From positions 62,001 through 126,000 of the forward strand of contig NW_027099818.1 in assembly GCF_031753505.1 (NCBI RefSeq): 64,000 nt of DNA, given 5' to 3'. This DNA comes from Anomalospiza imberbis (lineage: Eukaryota; Chordata; Aves; Passeriformes; Viduidae). A program made the position numbers and the translations under genes. This document shows positions 25,301 through 37,000 of the stretch, piece after piece; within the stretch, counting starts at the first letter, position 1, and every line of letters begins with the position of its first letter. Under the pieces are notes generated by a model. It saw only the letters and a list, made by a program, of their open reading frames with translations. It was not told where the DNA came from and searched no databases.

Positions 25301-25887
25301 AGCGAATTCAACAGGCAGGAGAGCGGCAGCCACCGTCCTCCAGCAGTCGGAAGGCTTCGCACACAAGCCCGCTTCTTTGCGGCTTCGTTCTTCCCCTCTT
25401 CCAAGCAACCGCGATCTCTGCCTCTCGGAGGCGAAGAAGCGGCTAGTTCGCGCACAGCTCAGTAGAGCGGCAGCGGAGCACTCTGGAGCGCCGCTTCTGC
25501 CGAAAGACACCTGGAACCGGCACATCCCTCCGGATATCTCCGGAGCCGCGCTTCTGCTTCTCTAGTCGTCTGTATCTTAGCGAAAAGCTTTCCCACTCCA
25601 TTTGGCAAGGGGAGAGTGGACCTGCACTGCACACTAACCGCGGTTTTAAAAGAAAGAGGATTTGCTGCACATTCCAAGGACACGGCTCTTTCCGGGGCAA
25701 TCTGCAACCTGCTGTCAGATGGAAGTGCTCTCTGCCCTCTCCTGCCCAGCTCTAGGTACTAGCGGGCACTTTCCAGCCTGGCCGAGGCAAACAACCTCGA
25801 GAGATGTCACAGAGCATAAGTGGAGCACAGATGCTCAAAAGCAGCAAAGCTGAAGAGCCTGGCTCAGCTTCACTAGTGTGCAATTCA
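16395..25887. repeat. Higher-order unit II, 11 monomers, 9,493 bp
   Basis: Monomer starts and classes: 16395 c, 17258 d, 18121 e, 18984 f, 19847 g, 20710 h with g head, 21573 j, 22436 j with b-like head, 23299 a, 24163 b, 25025 k. Relative to unit I it lacks class i and one b-a pair, and it has a second j body. From 24,163 into the next unit it matches 14,670 onward at an offset of exactly 9,493. A private variant GAGCTTGGCTC at 14,637 and 24,130, just before these b monomers, confirms the pairing. Both k copies share GGATATCTCCGG. Confidence 0.87.
19547..20960. repeat. One-monomer slippage / conversion tract in unit II
   Basis: The interval of about 19,550-20,065 (end of f, start of g) recurs at about 20,410-20,930 (end of g, start of h) with an 863-base offset. 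Shared private bases include GGGGAAAGTGTACC, GAGGGAAACAACC, CTCAGTTTCACTAG and GGAGGCTCTGG. In unit I the equivalent second interval carries different bases (CTGGGGCCGCGCAAGACTCG near 8,815). The head of class h in unit II was therefore replaced by class g sequence, either by conversion or by a crossover that moved one monomer out of register. Confidence 0.75.
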
Positions 25888-28800
25888 TTGACTGCGAAAA
25901 ACAGAGCAGCAGAGCACCGGGCTTCTGGGCGCTGTGAAGGCAATTGCCAAAAGCAGGCAGCTGCTCCTTCACAAACACAGTCAGCTGCTTATGTTCTTGC
26001 TTGTTGACAAACTCACCGCTGCCCTTCTTTTCAGCAGCTGCCACCATGTTCTGTGCATCTCGGAGCCTCTGGGGACGAGCAGGACTTGCCAAGGTGGGAC
26101 GCATCAGAACGAAGTGAAAACCCAGGCAAGTTGTCCTGGAACGCTTTCCATTCGCTTGCCGAGAGTGAATTCAGCAGGCAGGAGAGCGGCAGCCACCGTC
26201 CTCCAGCAGTCGGAAGGCTTCGTACACAAGCCCGCTTCTTTGCGGCTTCGTTCTTCGCCTCTTCCAAGCAACCGCGATCTCTGCCTCTCGGAGGCGAAGA
26301 AGCGGCTAGTTCGCGCACAGCTCAGTAGAGCGGCAGCGGAGCGCGGCAAAGCGCCGCTTCTGCCGAAAGACGCCAGGAACCGGCACTTCCCTCCGGATAG
26401 CTCCGGAGCCGCGCTTCTGCTTCTCTAGTCGTCTCTATCTTAGCGAAAAGCTTTCCCACTCCATTTGGCAAGGGGAGAGCGTACCTGCACTGCACACTAA
26501 CCGCGGTTTTAAAAGAAAGAGGATTTGCTGCACATTCCAAGGACACGGCTCTTTCCGGGGCAATCTGCAACCTGCTGTCAGATGGAAGTGCTCTCTGCCC
26601 TCTCCTGCCCAGCTCTATGTACTAGCGGGCACTTTCCAGCCTGGGCGAGGCAAACAACCTCGAGAGATGTCACAGAGCATAAGTGGAGCACAGATGCTCA
26701 AAAGCAGCAAAGCTGAAGAGCCTGGCTCAGCTTCACTAGTGTGCAATTGACTGACTGCGAAAAACAAAGCAGCAGAGCACCGGGCTTCTGGGCGCTGTGA
26801 AGGCAATTGCCAAAAGCAGCAGCTGCTCCTTCCCAAGCACAGTCAGCTGCCTATGTTCTTGCTTGTCGACAAACTCACCGCTGCCCTTCTTTTCAGCAGC
26901 TGCCACCGTGTTCTGTGCATCTCGGAGCCTCTGGGAACGAGCAAGAATTGCCAAGGTGGGACGCATCAGGACGAAGTGAAAACCCAGGCATGTTGTCCTG
27001 GAACGCTTTTTATTCGCTTGCCGAGAGCGAATTCAAGAGGCAGGAGAGCGGCAGCCACCGTTTTCCAGCAGTCGGAAGGCTTCGCACACAAGCCCGCTTC
27101 TTTGCGGCTTCGTTCTTCGCCTCTTCCAAGCAACTGCGATCTCTGCCTCTCGGAGGCGGAGAAGCGGCTAGTTCGCGCACAGCTCAGTAGAGCGGCAGCG
27201 GAGCGCTCTGGAGCGCCGCTTCTGACGAAAGACACCGGGAACCAGCACATTCCTCCGGATAGCTCCGGAGCCGCGCTTCTGCTTCTCTAGTCGTCTCTAT
27301 CTTAGCGAAAAGCTTTCCCACTCCATTTGGCAAGGGGAGAGTGTACCTGCACTGCACACTAACCGCGGTTTTAAAAGAAAGAGGATTTGCTGCACATTCC
27401 AAGGACACGGCTCTTTCCGGGGCAATCTGCAACCTGCTGTCAGATGGAAGTGCTCTCTGCCCTCTCCTGCCCAGCTCTAGGTACTAGCGGGCACTTTCCA
27501 GCCTGGGCGAGGCAAACAACCTCGAGAGATGTCACAGAGCATAAGTGGGGCACAGATGCTAAAAAGCAGCAAAGCTGAAGAGCCTGGCTCAGCTTCACTA
27601 GTGTGCAATTCATTGACTGCGAAAAACAGAGCAGCAGAGCACCGGGCTTCTGGGCGCTGTGAAAGCAATTGCCAAAAGCAGGCAGCTGCTCCTTCCCAAG
27701 CACAGTCAGCTGCTTATGTTCTTGCTTGTTGACAAACTCACCGCTGCCCTTCTTTTCAGCAGCTGCCACCATGTTCTGTGCATCTCGGAGCCTCTGGGGA
27801 CGAGCAAGACTTGCCAAGGTGGGACGCATCAAAACGAAGTGAAAACCTAGGCAAGTTGTCCTGGAACGCTTTCCATTCGCTTGCCGAGAGTGAATTCAGC
27901 AGGCAGGAGAGCGGCAGCCACCGTCCTCCAGCAGTCTGAAGGCTTCACACACAAGCCCGCTTCTTTGCGGCTTCGTTCTTCCCCTCTTCCAAGCAACCGC
28001 GATCTCTGCCTCTCGGAGGCGAAGAAGCGGCTAGTTCGCGCACAGCTAAGTAGATCGGCAGCGGAGCGCGGCAAAGCGCCGCTTCTGCCGAAAGACGCCA
28101 GGAACCGGCACTTCCCTCCGGATAGCTCCGGAGCCGCGCTTCTGCTTCTCTAGTCGTCTCTATCTTAGCGAAAAGCTTTCCCACTCCATTTGGCAAGGGG
28201 AGAGCGTACCTGCACTGCACACTAACCGCGGTTTTAAAAGAAAGAGGATTTGCTGCACATTCCAAGGACACGGCTCTTTCCGGGGCAATCTGCAACATGC
28301 TGTCAGATGGAAGTGCTCTCTGCCCTCTCCTGCCCAGCTCTAGGTACTAGCGGGCACTTTCCAGCCTGGGCGAAGCAAACAACCTCGAGAGATGTCACAG
28401 AGCATAAGTGGAGCACAGATGCTCAAAAGCAGCAAAGCTGAAGAGCCTGGCTCAGCTTCACTAGTGTGCAATTGACTGACTGCGAAAAACAAAGCAGCAG
28501 AGCACCGGGCTTCTGGGCGCTGTGAAGGCAATTGACAAAAGCAGGCAGCTGCTCCTTCCAAAGCACACTCAGCTGCCTATGTTCTTTCTTGTCGACAAAC
28601 TCACCGCTGCCCTTCTTTTCAGCAGCTGCCACCGTCTTCTGTGCATCTCGGAGCCTCTGGGGACGAGCAAAACTTGCCAAGGTGGGACGCATCAGGACGA
28701 AGTGAAAACCCAGGCAAGTTGTCCTGGAACGCTTTTTATTCGCTTGCCAAGAGTGAATTCAACAGGCAGGAGAGCGGCAGCCACCGTCCTCCAGCAGTCG

Positions 28801-31062
28801 GAAGGCATCGCACACAAGCCCGCTTCTTTGCGGCTTCGTTCTTCGCCTCTTCCAAGCAATCGCGATCTCTGCCTCTCGGAGGCGAAGATGCGGCTAGTTC
28901 GCGCACAGCTCAGTAGAGCGGCAGCAGAGCGCTCCGGGGCGCCGCTTCTGCCGAAAGACGCCAAGACCGGCACATCCCTCAGGATACCTCCGGAGCCACG
29001 CTTCTGCTTCTCTAGTCGTCTCTATCTTAGCGAAAAGCTTTCCCACTCCATTTGGCAAGGGGAGAGTGTACCTGCACTGCACACTAACCGCGGTTTGCAA
29101 AGAAATAGGATTTGCTGCACATTCCAAGGACACGGCTCTCCCGAGGCAATCTGCAACCTGCTGTCAGATGGAAGTGCTTTCTACCCTCTCCTGCCCAGCT
29201 CTATGTACTAGCGGGAACTTTACAGCCTGGGCGAGGCAAACAACCTCGAGAAATGTCACAGAGCATAAGTGGAGCACAGATTCTGAAAAGCAGCAAAGCT
29301 GAAGAGCCTGGCTCAGCTTCACTAGTGTGCAATTGACTGGCTGCGAAAAACAAAGCAGCAGAGCACCGGGCTTCTGGGCGCTGTGAAGGCAATTGCCAAA
29401 ACCAGGCAGCTGCTCCTTCCAAAGCACAGTCAGCTGCCTATGTTCTTGCTTGTCGACAAACTCACCGCTGCCCTTCTTTTCAGCAGCTGCCACCGTGTTC
29501 TGTGCATCTCGGAGCCTCTGGGAACGAGCAATAATTGCCAAGGTGAGACGCATAAGGACGAAGTGAAAACCCAGGCATGTTGTCCTGGAACGCTTTTTAT
29601 TCGCTTGCCGAGTGCGAATTCAAGAGGCAGGGGAGCGGCAGCCACCGTCCTCCAGCAGTCTGAAGGCTTCACACACAAGCCCGCTTCTTTGCGGCTTCGT
29701 TCTTCGCCTCTTCCAAGCAACCGCGATCTCTGCCTCTCGGAGGCGAAGAAGCGGCTAGTTCGCGCACAGCTCAGTAGATCGGCAGCGGAGCGCGGCAAAG
29801 CGCCGCTTCTGCCGAAAGACGCAAGGAACCGGCACTTCCCTCCGGATAGCTCCGGAGCCGCGCTTCTGCTTCTCTAGTCGTCTCTATCTTAGCGAAAAGC
29901 TTTCCCACTCCATTTGGCAATGGGAGAGTGTACCTGCACGGCAAACTAGCCGCGGTTTGCAAAGAAATAGGATTTGCTGCACATTCCAAGGACACGGCTC
30001 TCCCGAGGCAATCTGCAACCTGCTGTCAGATGGAAGTGCCTTTCTGCCCTCTCCTGCCCAGCTCTATGTACTAGCGGGAACTTTACAGCCTGGGCGAGGC
30101 AAACAACCTCGAGAAATGTCACAGAGCATAAGTGGAGCACAGATTCTGAAAAGCAGCAAAGCTGAAGAGCCTGGCTCAGCTTCACTAGTGTGCAATTGAC
30201 TGGCTGCGAAAAACAAAGCAGCAGAGCACCGGGCTTCTGGGCGCTGTGAAGGCAATTGACAAAAGCAGGCAGCTGCTCCTTCCCAAGCACAGTCAGCTGC
30301 CTATGTTCTTGCTTGTCGACAAACTCACCGCTGCCCTTCTTTTCAGCAGCTGCCACCGTGTTCTGTGCATCTCGGAGCCTCTGGGAACGAGCAAGAATTG
30401 CCAAGGTGGGACGCATCAGGACGAAGTGAATACCCAGGCATGTTGTCCTGGAACGCTTTTTATTCGCTTGCCGAGAGCGAATTCAACAGGCAGGAGAGCG
30501 GCAGCCACCGTCCTCCAGCAGTCGGAAGGCTTCGCACACAAGCCCGCTTCTTTGCGGCTTCGTTCTTCCCCTCTTCCAAGCAACCGCGATCTCTGCCTCT
30601 CGGAGGCGAAGAAGCGGCTAGTTCGCGCACAGCTCAGTAGAGCGGCAGCGGAGCACTCTGGAGCGCCGCTTCTGCCGAAAGACCCCTGGAACCGGCACAT
30701 CCCTCCGGATAGCTCCGGAGCCGCGCTTCTGCTTCTCTAGTCGTCTGTATCTTAGCGAAAAGCTTTCCCACTCCATTTGGCAAGGGGAGAGTGTACCTGC
30801 ACTGCACACTAACCGCGGTTTTAAAAGAAAGAGGATTTGCTGCACATTCCAAGGACACGGCTCTTTCCGGGGCAATCTGCAACCTTCTGTCAGATGGAAG
30901 TGCTCTCTGCCCTCTCCTGCCCAGCTCTAGGTACTAGCGGGCACTTTCCAGCCTGGCCGAGGCAAACAACCTCGAGAGATGTCACAGAGCATAAGTGGAG
31001 CACAGATGCTCAAAAGCAGCAAAGCTGAAGAGCCTGGCTCAGCTTCACTAGTGTGCAATTCA
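25888..31062. repeat. Higher-order unit III, 6 monomers, 5,175 bp (contracted)
   Basis: Monomer starts and classes: 25888 c, 26751 f, 27613 c, 28476 b, 29337 a with class c tail, 30200 k. Most of the d-j block is missing, leaving one f. Two small lesions are seen: one base lost at about 26,815 (AAAAGCAGCAGC) and two bases lost at about 28,965 (GACGCCAAGACC). The k monomer shares AAAGACCCCTGG with the k of unit IV (42,279), not with units I and II. The private string GTGGGGCACAGATGC at 27,545 is also at 40,485, at an offset of about 12,940, tying units III and IV together. Confidence 0.82.
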
Positions 31063-34000
31063 TTGACTGCGAAAAACAGAGCAGCAGAGCACCGGGCTTC
31101 TGGGCGCTGTGAAGGCAATTGCCAAAAGCAGGCAGCTGCTCCTTCACAAACACAGTCAGCTGCTTATGTTCTTGCTTGTTGACAAACTCACCGCTGCCCT
31201 TCTTTTCAGCAGCTGCCACCATGTTCTGTGCATCTCGGAGCCTCTGGGGACGAGCAAGACTTGCTAAGGTGGGACGCATCAGAACGAAGTGAAAACCCAG
31301 GCAAGTTGTCCTGGAACGCTTTCCATTCGCTTGCCGAGAGTGAATTCAGCAGGCAGGAGAGCGGCAGCCACCGTCCTCCAGCAGTCGGAAGGCTTCGTAC
31401 ACAAGCCCGCTTCTTTGCGGCTTCGTTCTTCGCCTCTTCCAAGCAACCGCGATCTCTGCCTCTCGGAGGCGAAGAAGCGGCTAGTTCGCGCACAGCTCAG
31501 TAGAGCGGCAGCGGAGCGCTCTGGAGCGCCGCCTCTGCCGAAGGACACCTGGAACCGGCACATCCCTCCGGATAGCTCCGGAGCCGCGCTTCTGCTTCTC
31601 TAGTCGTCTGTATCTTAGCGAAAAGCTTTCCCACTCCATTTGGCAAGGGGAGAGTGTACCTGCACTGCACACTAACCGCGGTTTTAAAAGAAAGAGGATT
31701 TGCTGCACATTCCAAGGACACGGCTCTTTCCGGGGCAATCTGCAACCTGCTGTCAGATGGAAGTGCTCGCTGCCCTCTCCTGCCCAGCTCTAGGTACTAG
31801 CGGGCACTTTCCAGCCTGGGCGAGGCAAACAACCTCGAGAGATGTCACAGAGCATAAGTGGAGCACAGATGCTCAAAAGCAGCAAAGCTGAAGAGCCTGG
31901 CTCAGCTTCACTAGTGTGCAATTCATTGACTGCGAAAAACAGAGCAGCAGAGCACCGGGCTTCTGGGCGCTGTGAAGGCAATTGACAAAAGCAGGCAGCT
32001 GCTCCTTCCAAAGCACAGTCAGCTGCTTATGTTCTTGCTTGTCGACAAACTCACCGCTGCCCTTCTTTTCAGCAGCTGCCACCATGTTCTGTGCATCTCG
32101 GAGCCTCTGAGGACGAGCAAGACTTGCCAAGGTGGGACGCATCAGAACGAAGTGAAAACCCAGGCAAGTTGTCCTGGAACGCTTTCCATTCGCTTGCCGA
32201 GAGTGAATTCAGCAGGCAGGAGAGCGGCAGCCACCGTCCTCCAGCAGTCGGAAGGCTTCGTACACAAGCCCGCTTCTTTGCGGCTTCGTTCTTCGCCTCT
32301 TCCAAGCAACCGCGATCTCTGCCTCTCGGAGGCGAAGAAGCGGCTAGTTCGCGCACAGCTCAGTAGATCAGCAGCGGAGCGCGGCAAAGCGCCGCTTCTG
32401 CCGAAAGACGCCAGGAACCGGCACTTCCCTCCGGATAGCTCCGGAGCCGCGCTTCTGCTTCTCTAGTCGTCTCTATCTTAGCGAAAAGCTTTCCCACTCC
32501 ATTTGGCAAGGGGAGAGCGTACCTGCACTGCACACTAACCGCGGTTTTAAAAGAAAGAGGATTTGCTGCACATTCCAAGGACACGGCTCTTTCCGGGGCA
32601 ATCTGCAACCTGCTGTCAGATGGAAGTGCTCTCTGCCCTCTCCTGCCCAGCTCTATGTACTAGCGGGCACTTTCCAGCCTGGGCGAGGCAAACAACCTCG
32701 AGAGATGTCACAGAGCATAAGTGGAGCACAGATGCTCAAAAGCAGCAAAGCTGAAGAGCCTGGCTCAGCTTCACTAGTGTGCAATTGACTGACTGCGAAA
32801 AACAAAGCAGCAGAGCACCGGGCTTCTGGGCGCTGTGAAGGCAATTGACAAAAGCAGGCAGCTGCTCCTTCCCAAGCACAGTCAGCTGCCTATGTTCTTG
32901 CTTGTCGACAAACTCACCGCTGCCCTTCTTTTCAGCAGCTGCCACCGTGTTCTGTGCATCTCGGAGCCTCTGGGAACGAGCAAGAATTGCCAAGGTGGGA
33001 CGCATCAGGACGAAGTGAAAACCCAGGCATGTTGTCCTGGAACGCTTTGTATTCGCTTGCCGAGAGCGAATTCAACAGGCAGGAGAGCGGCAGCCACCGT
33101 CCTCCAGCAGTCGGAAGGCTTCGCACACAAGCCCGCTTCTTTGCGGCTTCGTTCTTCGCCTCTTCCAAGCAACTGCGATCTCTGCCTCTCGGAGGCGGAG
33201 AAGCGGCTAGTTCGCGCACAGCTCAGTAGAGCGGCAGCGGAGCGCTCTGGAGCGCCGCTTCTGACGAAAGACACCGGGAACCAGCACATTCCTCCGGATA
33301 GCTCCGGAGCCGCGCTTCTGCTTCTCTAGTCGTCTCTATCTTAGCGAAAAGCTTTCCCACTCCATTTGGCAAGGGGAAAGTGTACCTGCCCTGCACACTA
33401 ACCGCGGTTTGAAAAGAAACAGGATTTGCTGCACATTCCAGGGACACGGCTCTTTCCGAGGCAATCTTCAACCTGCTGTCAGATGGAAGTGCTCTCTGCC
33501 CTCTCCTGCCCAGCTCTATGTACTAGCGGGCACTTTCCAGCCTGGCCGAGGCAAATAACCTCGAGAGATGTCACAGAGCATAGGTGGAGCACAGATGCTC
33601 AAAAGCAGCAAAGCTGAAGAGCCTGGCTCAGCTTCACTAGTGTGCAATTGACTGGCTGCGAAAAACAAAGCAGCAGAGCACCGGGCTTCTGGGCGCTGTG
33701 AAGGCAATTGCCAAAACCAGGCAGCTGCTCCTTCCAAAGCACAGTCAGCTGCCTATGTTCTTGCTTGTCGACAAACTCACCGCTGCCCTTCTTTTCAGCA
33801 GCTGCCACCGTCTTCTGTGCATCTCGGAGCCTCTGGGGACGAGCAAGACTTGCCAAGGTGGGATGCATCAGGACGAAGTGAAAACCCAGGCAAGTTGTCC
33901 TGGAACGCTTTCCATTCGCTTGCCGAGAGTGAATTCAACAGGCAGGAGAGCGGCAGCCACCGTCCTCCAGCAGTCGGAAGGCTTCGCACACAAGCCCGCT

Positions 34001-37000
34001 TCATTGCGGCTTCGTTCTTCGCCTCTTCCAAGCAACCGTGATCTCTGCCTCTCGGAGGCGAAGAAGCGGCTAGTTCGCGCACAGCTCAGTAGATCGGCAG
34101 CGGAGCGCGGCAAAGCGCCGCTTCTGCCGAAAGACGCCAGGAACCGGCACTTCCCTCCGGATAGCTCCGGAGCCGCGCTTCTGCTTCTCTAGTCGTCTCT
34201 ATCTTAGCGAAAAGCTTTCCCACTCCATTTGGCAAGGGAAGAGCGTACCTGCACTGCACACTAACCGCGGTTTTAAAAGAAAGAGGATTTGCTGCACATT
34301 CCAAGGACACGGCTCTTTCCGGGGCAATCTGCAACCTGCTGTCAGATGGAAGTGCTCTCTGCCCTCTCCTGCCCAGCTCTATGTACTAGCGGGCACTTTC
34401 CAGCCTGGGCGAGGCAAACAACCTCGAGAGATGTCACAGAGCATAAGTGGAGCACAGATGCTCAAAAGCAGCAAAGCTGAAGAGCCTGGCTCAGCTTCAC
34501 TAGTGTGCAATTGACTGACTGCGAAAAACAAAGCAGCAGAGCACCGGGCTTCTGGGCGCTGTGAAGGCAATTGCCAAAACCAGGCAGCTGCTCCTTCCCA
34601 AGCACAGTCAGCTGCCTATGTTCTTGCTTGTCGACAAACTCACCGCTGCCCTTCTTTTCAGCAGCTGCCACCGTGTTCTGTGCATCTCGGAGCCTCTGGG
34701 AACGAGCAAGAATTGCCAAGGTGGGACGCATCAGGACGAAGTGAAAACCCAGGCATGTTGTCCTGGAACGCTTTTTATTCGCTTGCCGAGAGCGAATTCA
34801 AGAGGCAGGAGAGCGGCAGCCACCGTTTTCCAGCAGTCGGAAGGCTTCGCACACAAGCCCGCTTCTTTGCGGCTTCGTTCTTCGCCTCTTCCAAGCAACT
34901 GCGATCTCTGCCTCTCGGAGGCGGAGAAGCGGCTAGTTCGCGCACAGCTCAGTAGAGCGGCAGCGGAGCGCTCTGGAGCGCCGCTTCTGACGAAAGACAC
35001 CGGGAACCAGCACATTCCTCCGGATAGCTCCGGAGCCGCGCTTCTGCTTCTCTAGTCGTCTCTATCTTAGCGAAAAGCTTTCCCACTCCATTTGGCAAGG
35101 GGAAAGTGTACCTGCCCTGCACACTAACCGCGGTTTGAAAAGAAACAGGATTTGCTGCACATTCCAGGGACACGGCTCTTTCCGAGGCAATCTGCAACCT
35201 GCTGTCAGATGGAAGTGCTCTCTGCCCTCTCCTGCCCAGCTCTATGTACTAGCGGGCACTTTCCAGCCTGGCCGAGGCAAATAACCTCGAGAGATGTCAC
35301 AGAGCATAGGTGGAGCACAGATGCTCAAAAGCAGCAAAGCTGAAGAGCCTGGCTCAGCTTCACTAGTGTGCAATTGACTGGCTGCGAAAAACAAAGCAGC
35401 AGAGCACCGGGCTTCTGGGCGCTGTGAAGGCAATTGCCAAAACCAGGCAGCTGCTCCTTCCAAAGCACAGTCAGCTGCCTATGTTCTTGCTTGTCGACAA
35501 ACTCACCGCTGCCCTTCTTTTCAGCAGCTGCCACCGTGTTCTGTGCATCTCGGAGCCTCTGGGAACGAGCAAGAATTGCCAAGGTGGGACGCATCAGGAC
35601 GAAGTGAAAACCCAGGCAAGTTGTCCTGGAACGCTTTCCATTCGCTTGCCGAGAGTGAATTCAACAGGCAGGAGAGCGGCAGCCACCGTCCTCCAGCAGT
35701 CGGAAGGCTTCGCACACAAGCCCGCTTCTTTGCGGCTTCGTTCTTCGCCTCTTCAGAGCATCTGCGATCTCTGCCTCTCGTAGGCGAAGAAGCGGCTAGT
35801 TTGCGCACAGCTCAGTAGAGCGGCAGCGGAGCGCTCCAGAGCGCCGCTTCTGCCGAAAGACGCCGGGAACCGGCACTTCCCTCCGGATACCTCCGGAGCC
35901 ACGCTTCTGCTTCTCTAGTCGTCTCTATCTTAGCGAAAAGCTTTCCCACTCCATTTGGCAAGGGGAGAGTGTACCTGCACTGCACACTAACCGCGGTTTG
36001 AAAAGAAAGAGGATTTGCTGCACATTCCAAGGACACGGCTCTTTCCGAGGCAATCTGCAACCTGCTGTCAGATGGAAGTGCTCTCTGCCCTCTCCTGCCC
36101 AGCTCTAGGTACTAGCGGGCACTTACCAGCCTGGCCGAGGCAAACAACCTCGAGAGATGTCACAGAGCATAAGTGGAGCACAGATGCTAAAAAAGCAGCA
36201 AAGCTGAAGAGCCTGGCTCAGCTTCACTAGTGTGCAATTCATTGACTGCGAAAAACAAAGCAGCAGAGCACCGGGCTTCTGGGCGCTGTGAAGGCAATTG
36301 CCAAAACCAGGAAGCTGCTCCTTCCCAAGCACAGTCAGCTGCCTATGTTCTTGCTTGTCGACAAACTCACCGCTGCCCTTCTTTTCAGCAGCTGCCACCG
36401 TGTTCTGTGCATCTCGGAGGCTCTGGGGACGCGCAAGACTCGTCACGGTGGGACGCATCAGGATGAAGTGAAAACCCAGGAAAGTTGTCCTGGAACGCTT
36501 TCCATTCGCTTGCCGAGAGTGAATTCAACAGGCAGGAGAGCGGCAGCCACCATCCTCCAGCAGTCGGAAGGCTTCGCACACAAGCCGCTTCATTGCGGCT
36601 TCGTTCTTCGCCTCTTCCAAGCAACCGCGATCTCTGCCTCTCGGAGGCGAAGAAGCGGCTAGTTTGCGCACAGCTCAGTAGAGCGGCAGCGGAGCGCTCT
36701 GGAGCACCGCTTCTGCCGAAAGACACCGGGAACCGGCACTTCCCTCCGGATAGCTCCGGATCCGCGCTTCTGCTCCTCTAGTCATCTCTATCTTAGCGAA
36801 AAGCTTTCCCACTCCATTTGGCAAGGGGAGAGTGTACCTGCACTGCACACTAACCGCGGTTTTAAAAGAAAGAGGATTTGCTGCACATTCCAAGGACACG
36901 GCTCTTTCCGAGGCAATCTGCAACCTGCTGTCAGATGGAAGTGCTCTCTGCCCTCTCCTGCCCAGCTCTATGTACTAGCGGGCACTTTACAGCCTGGGCG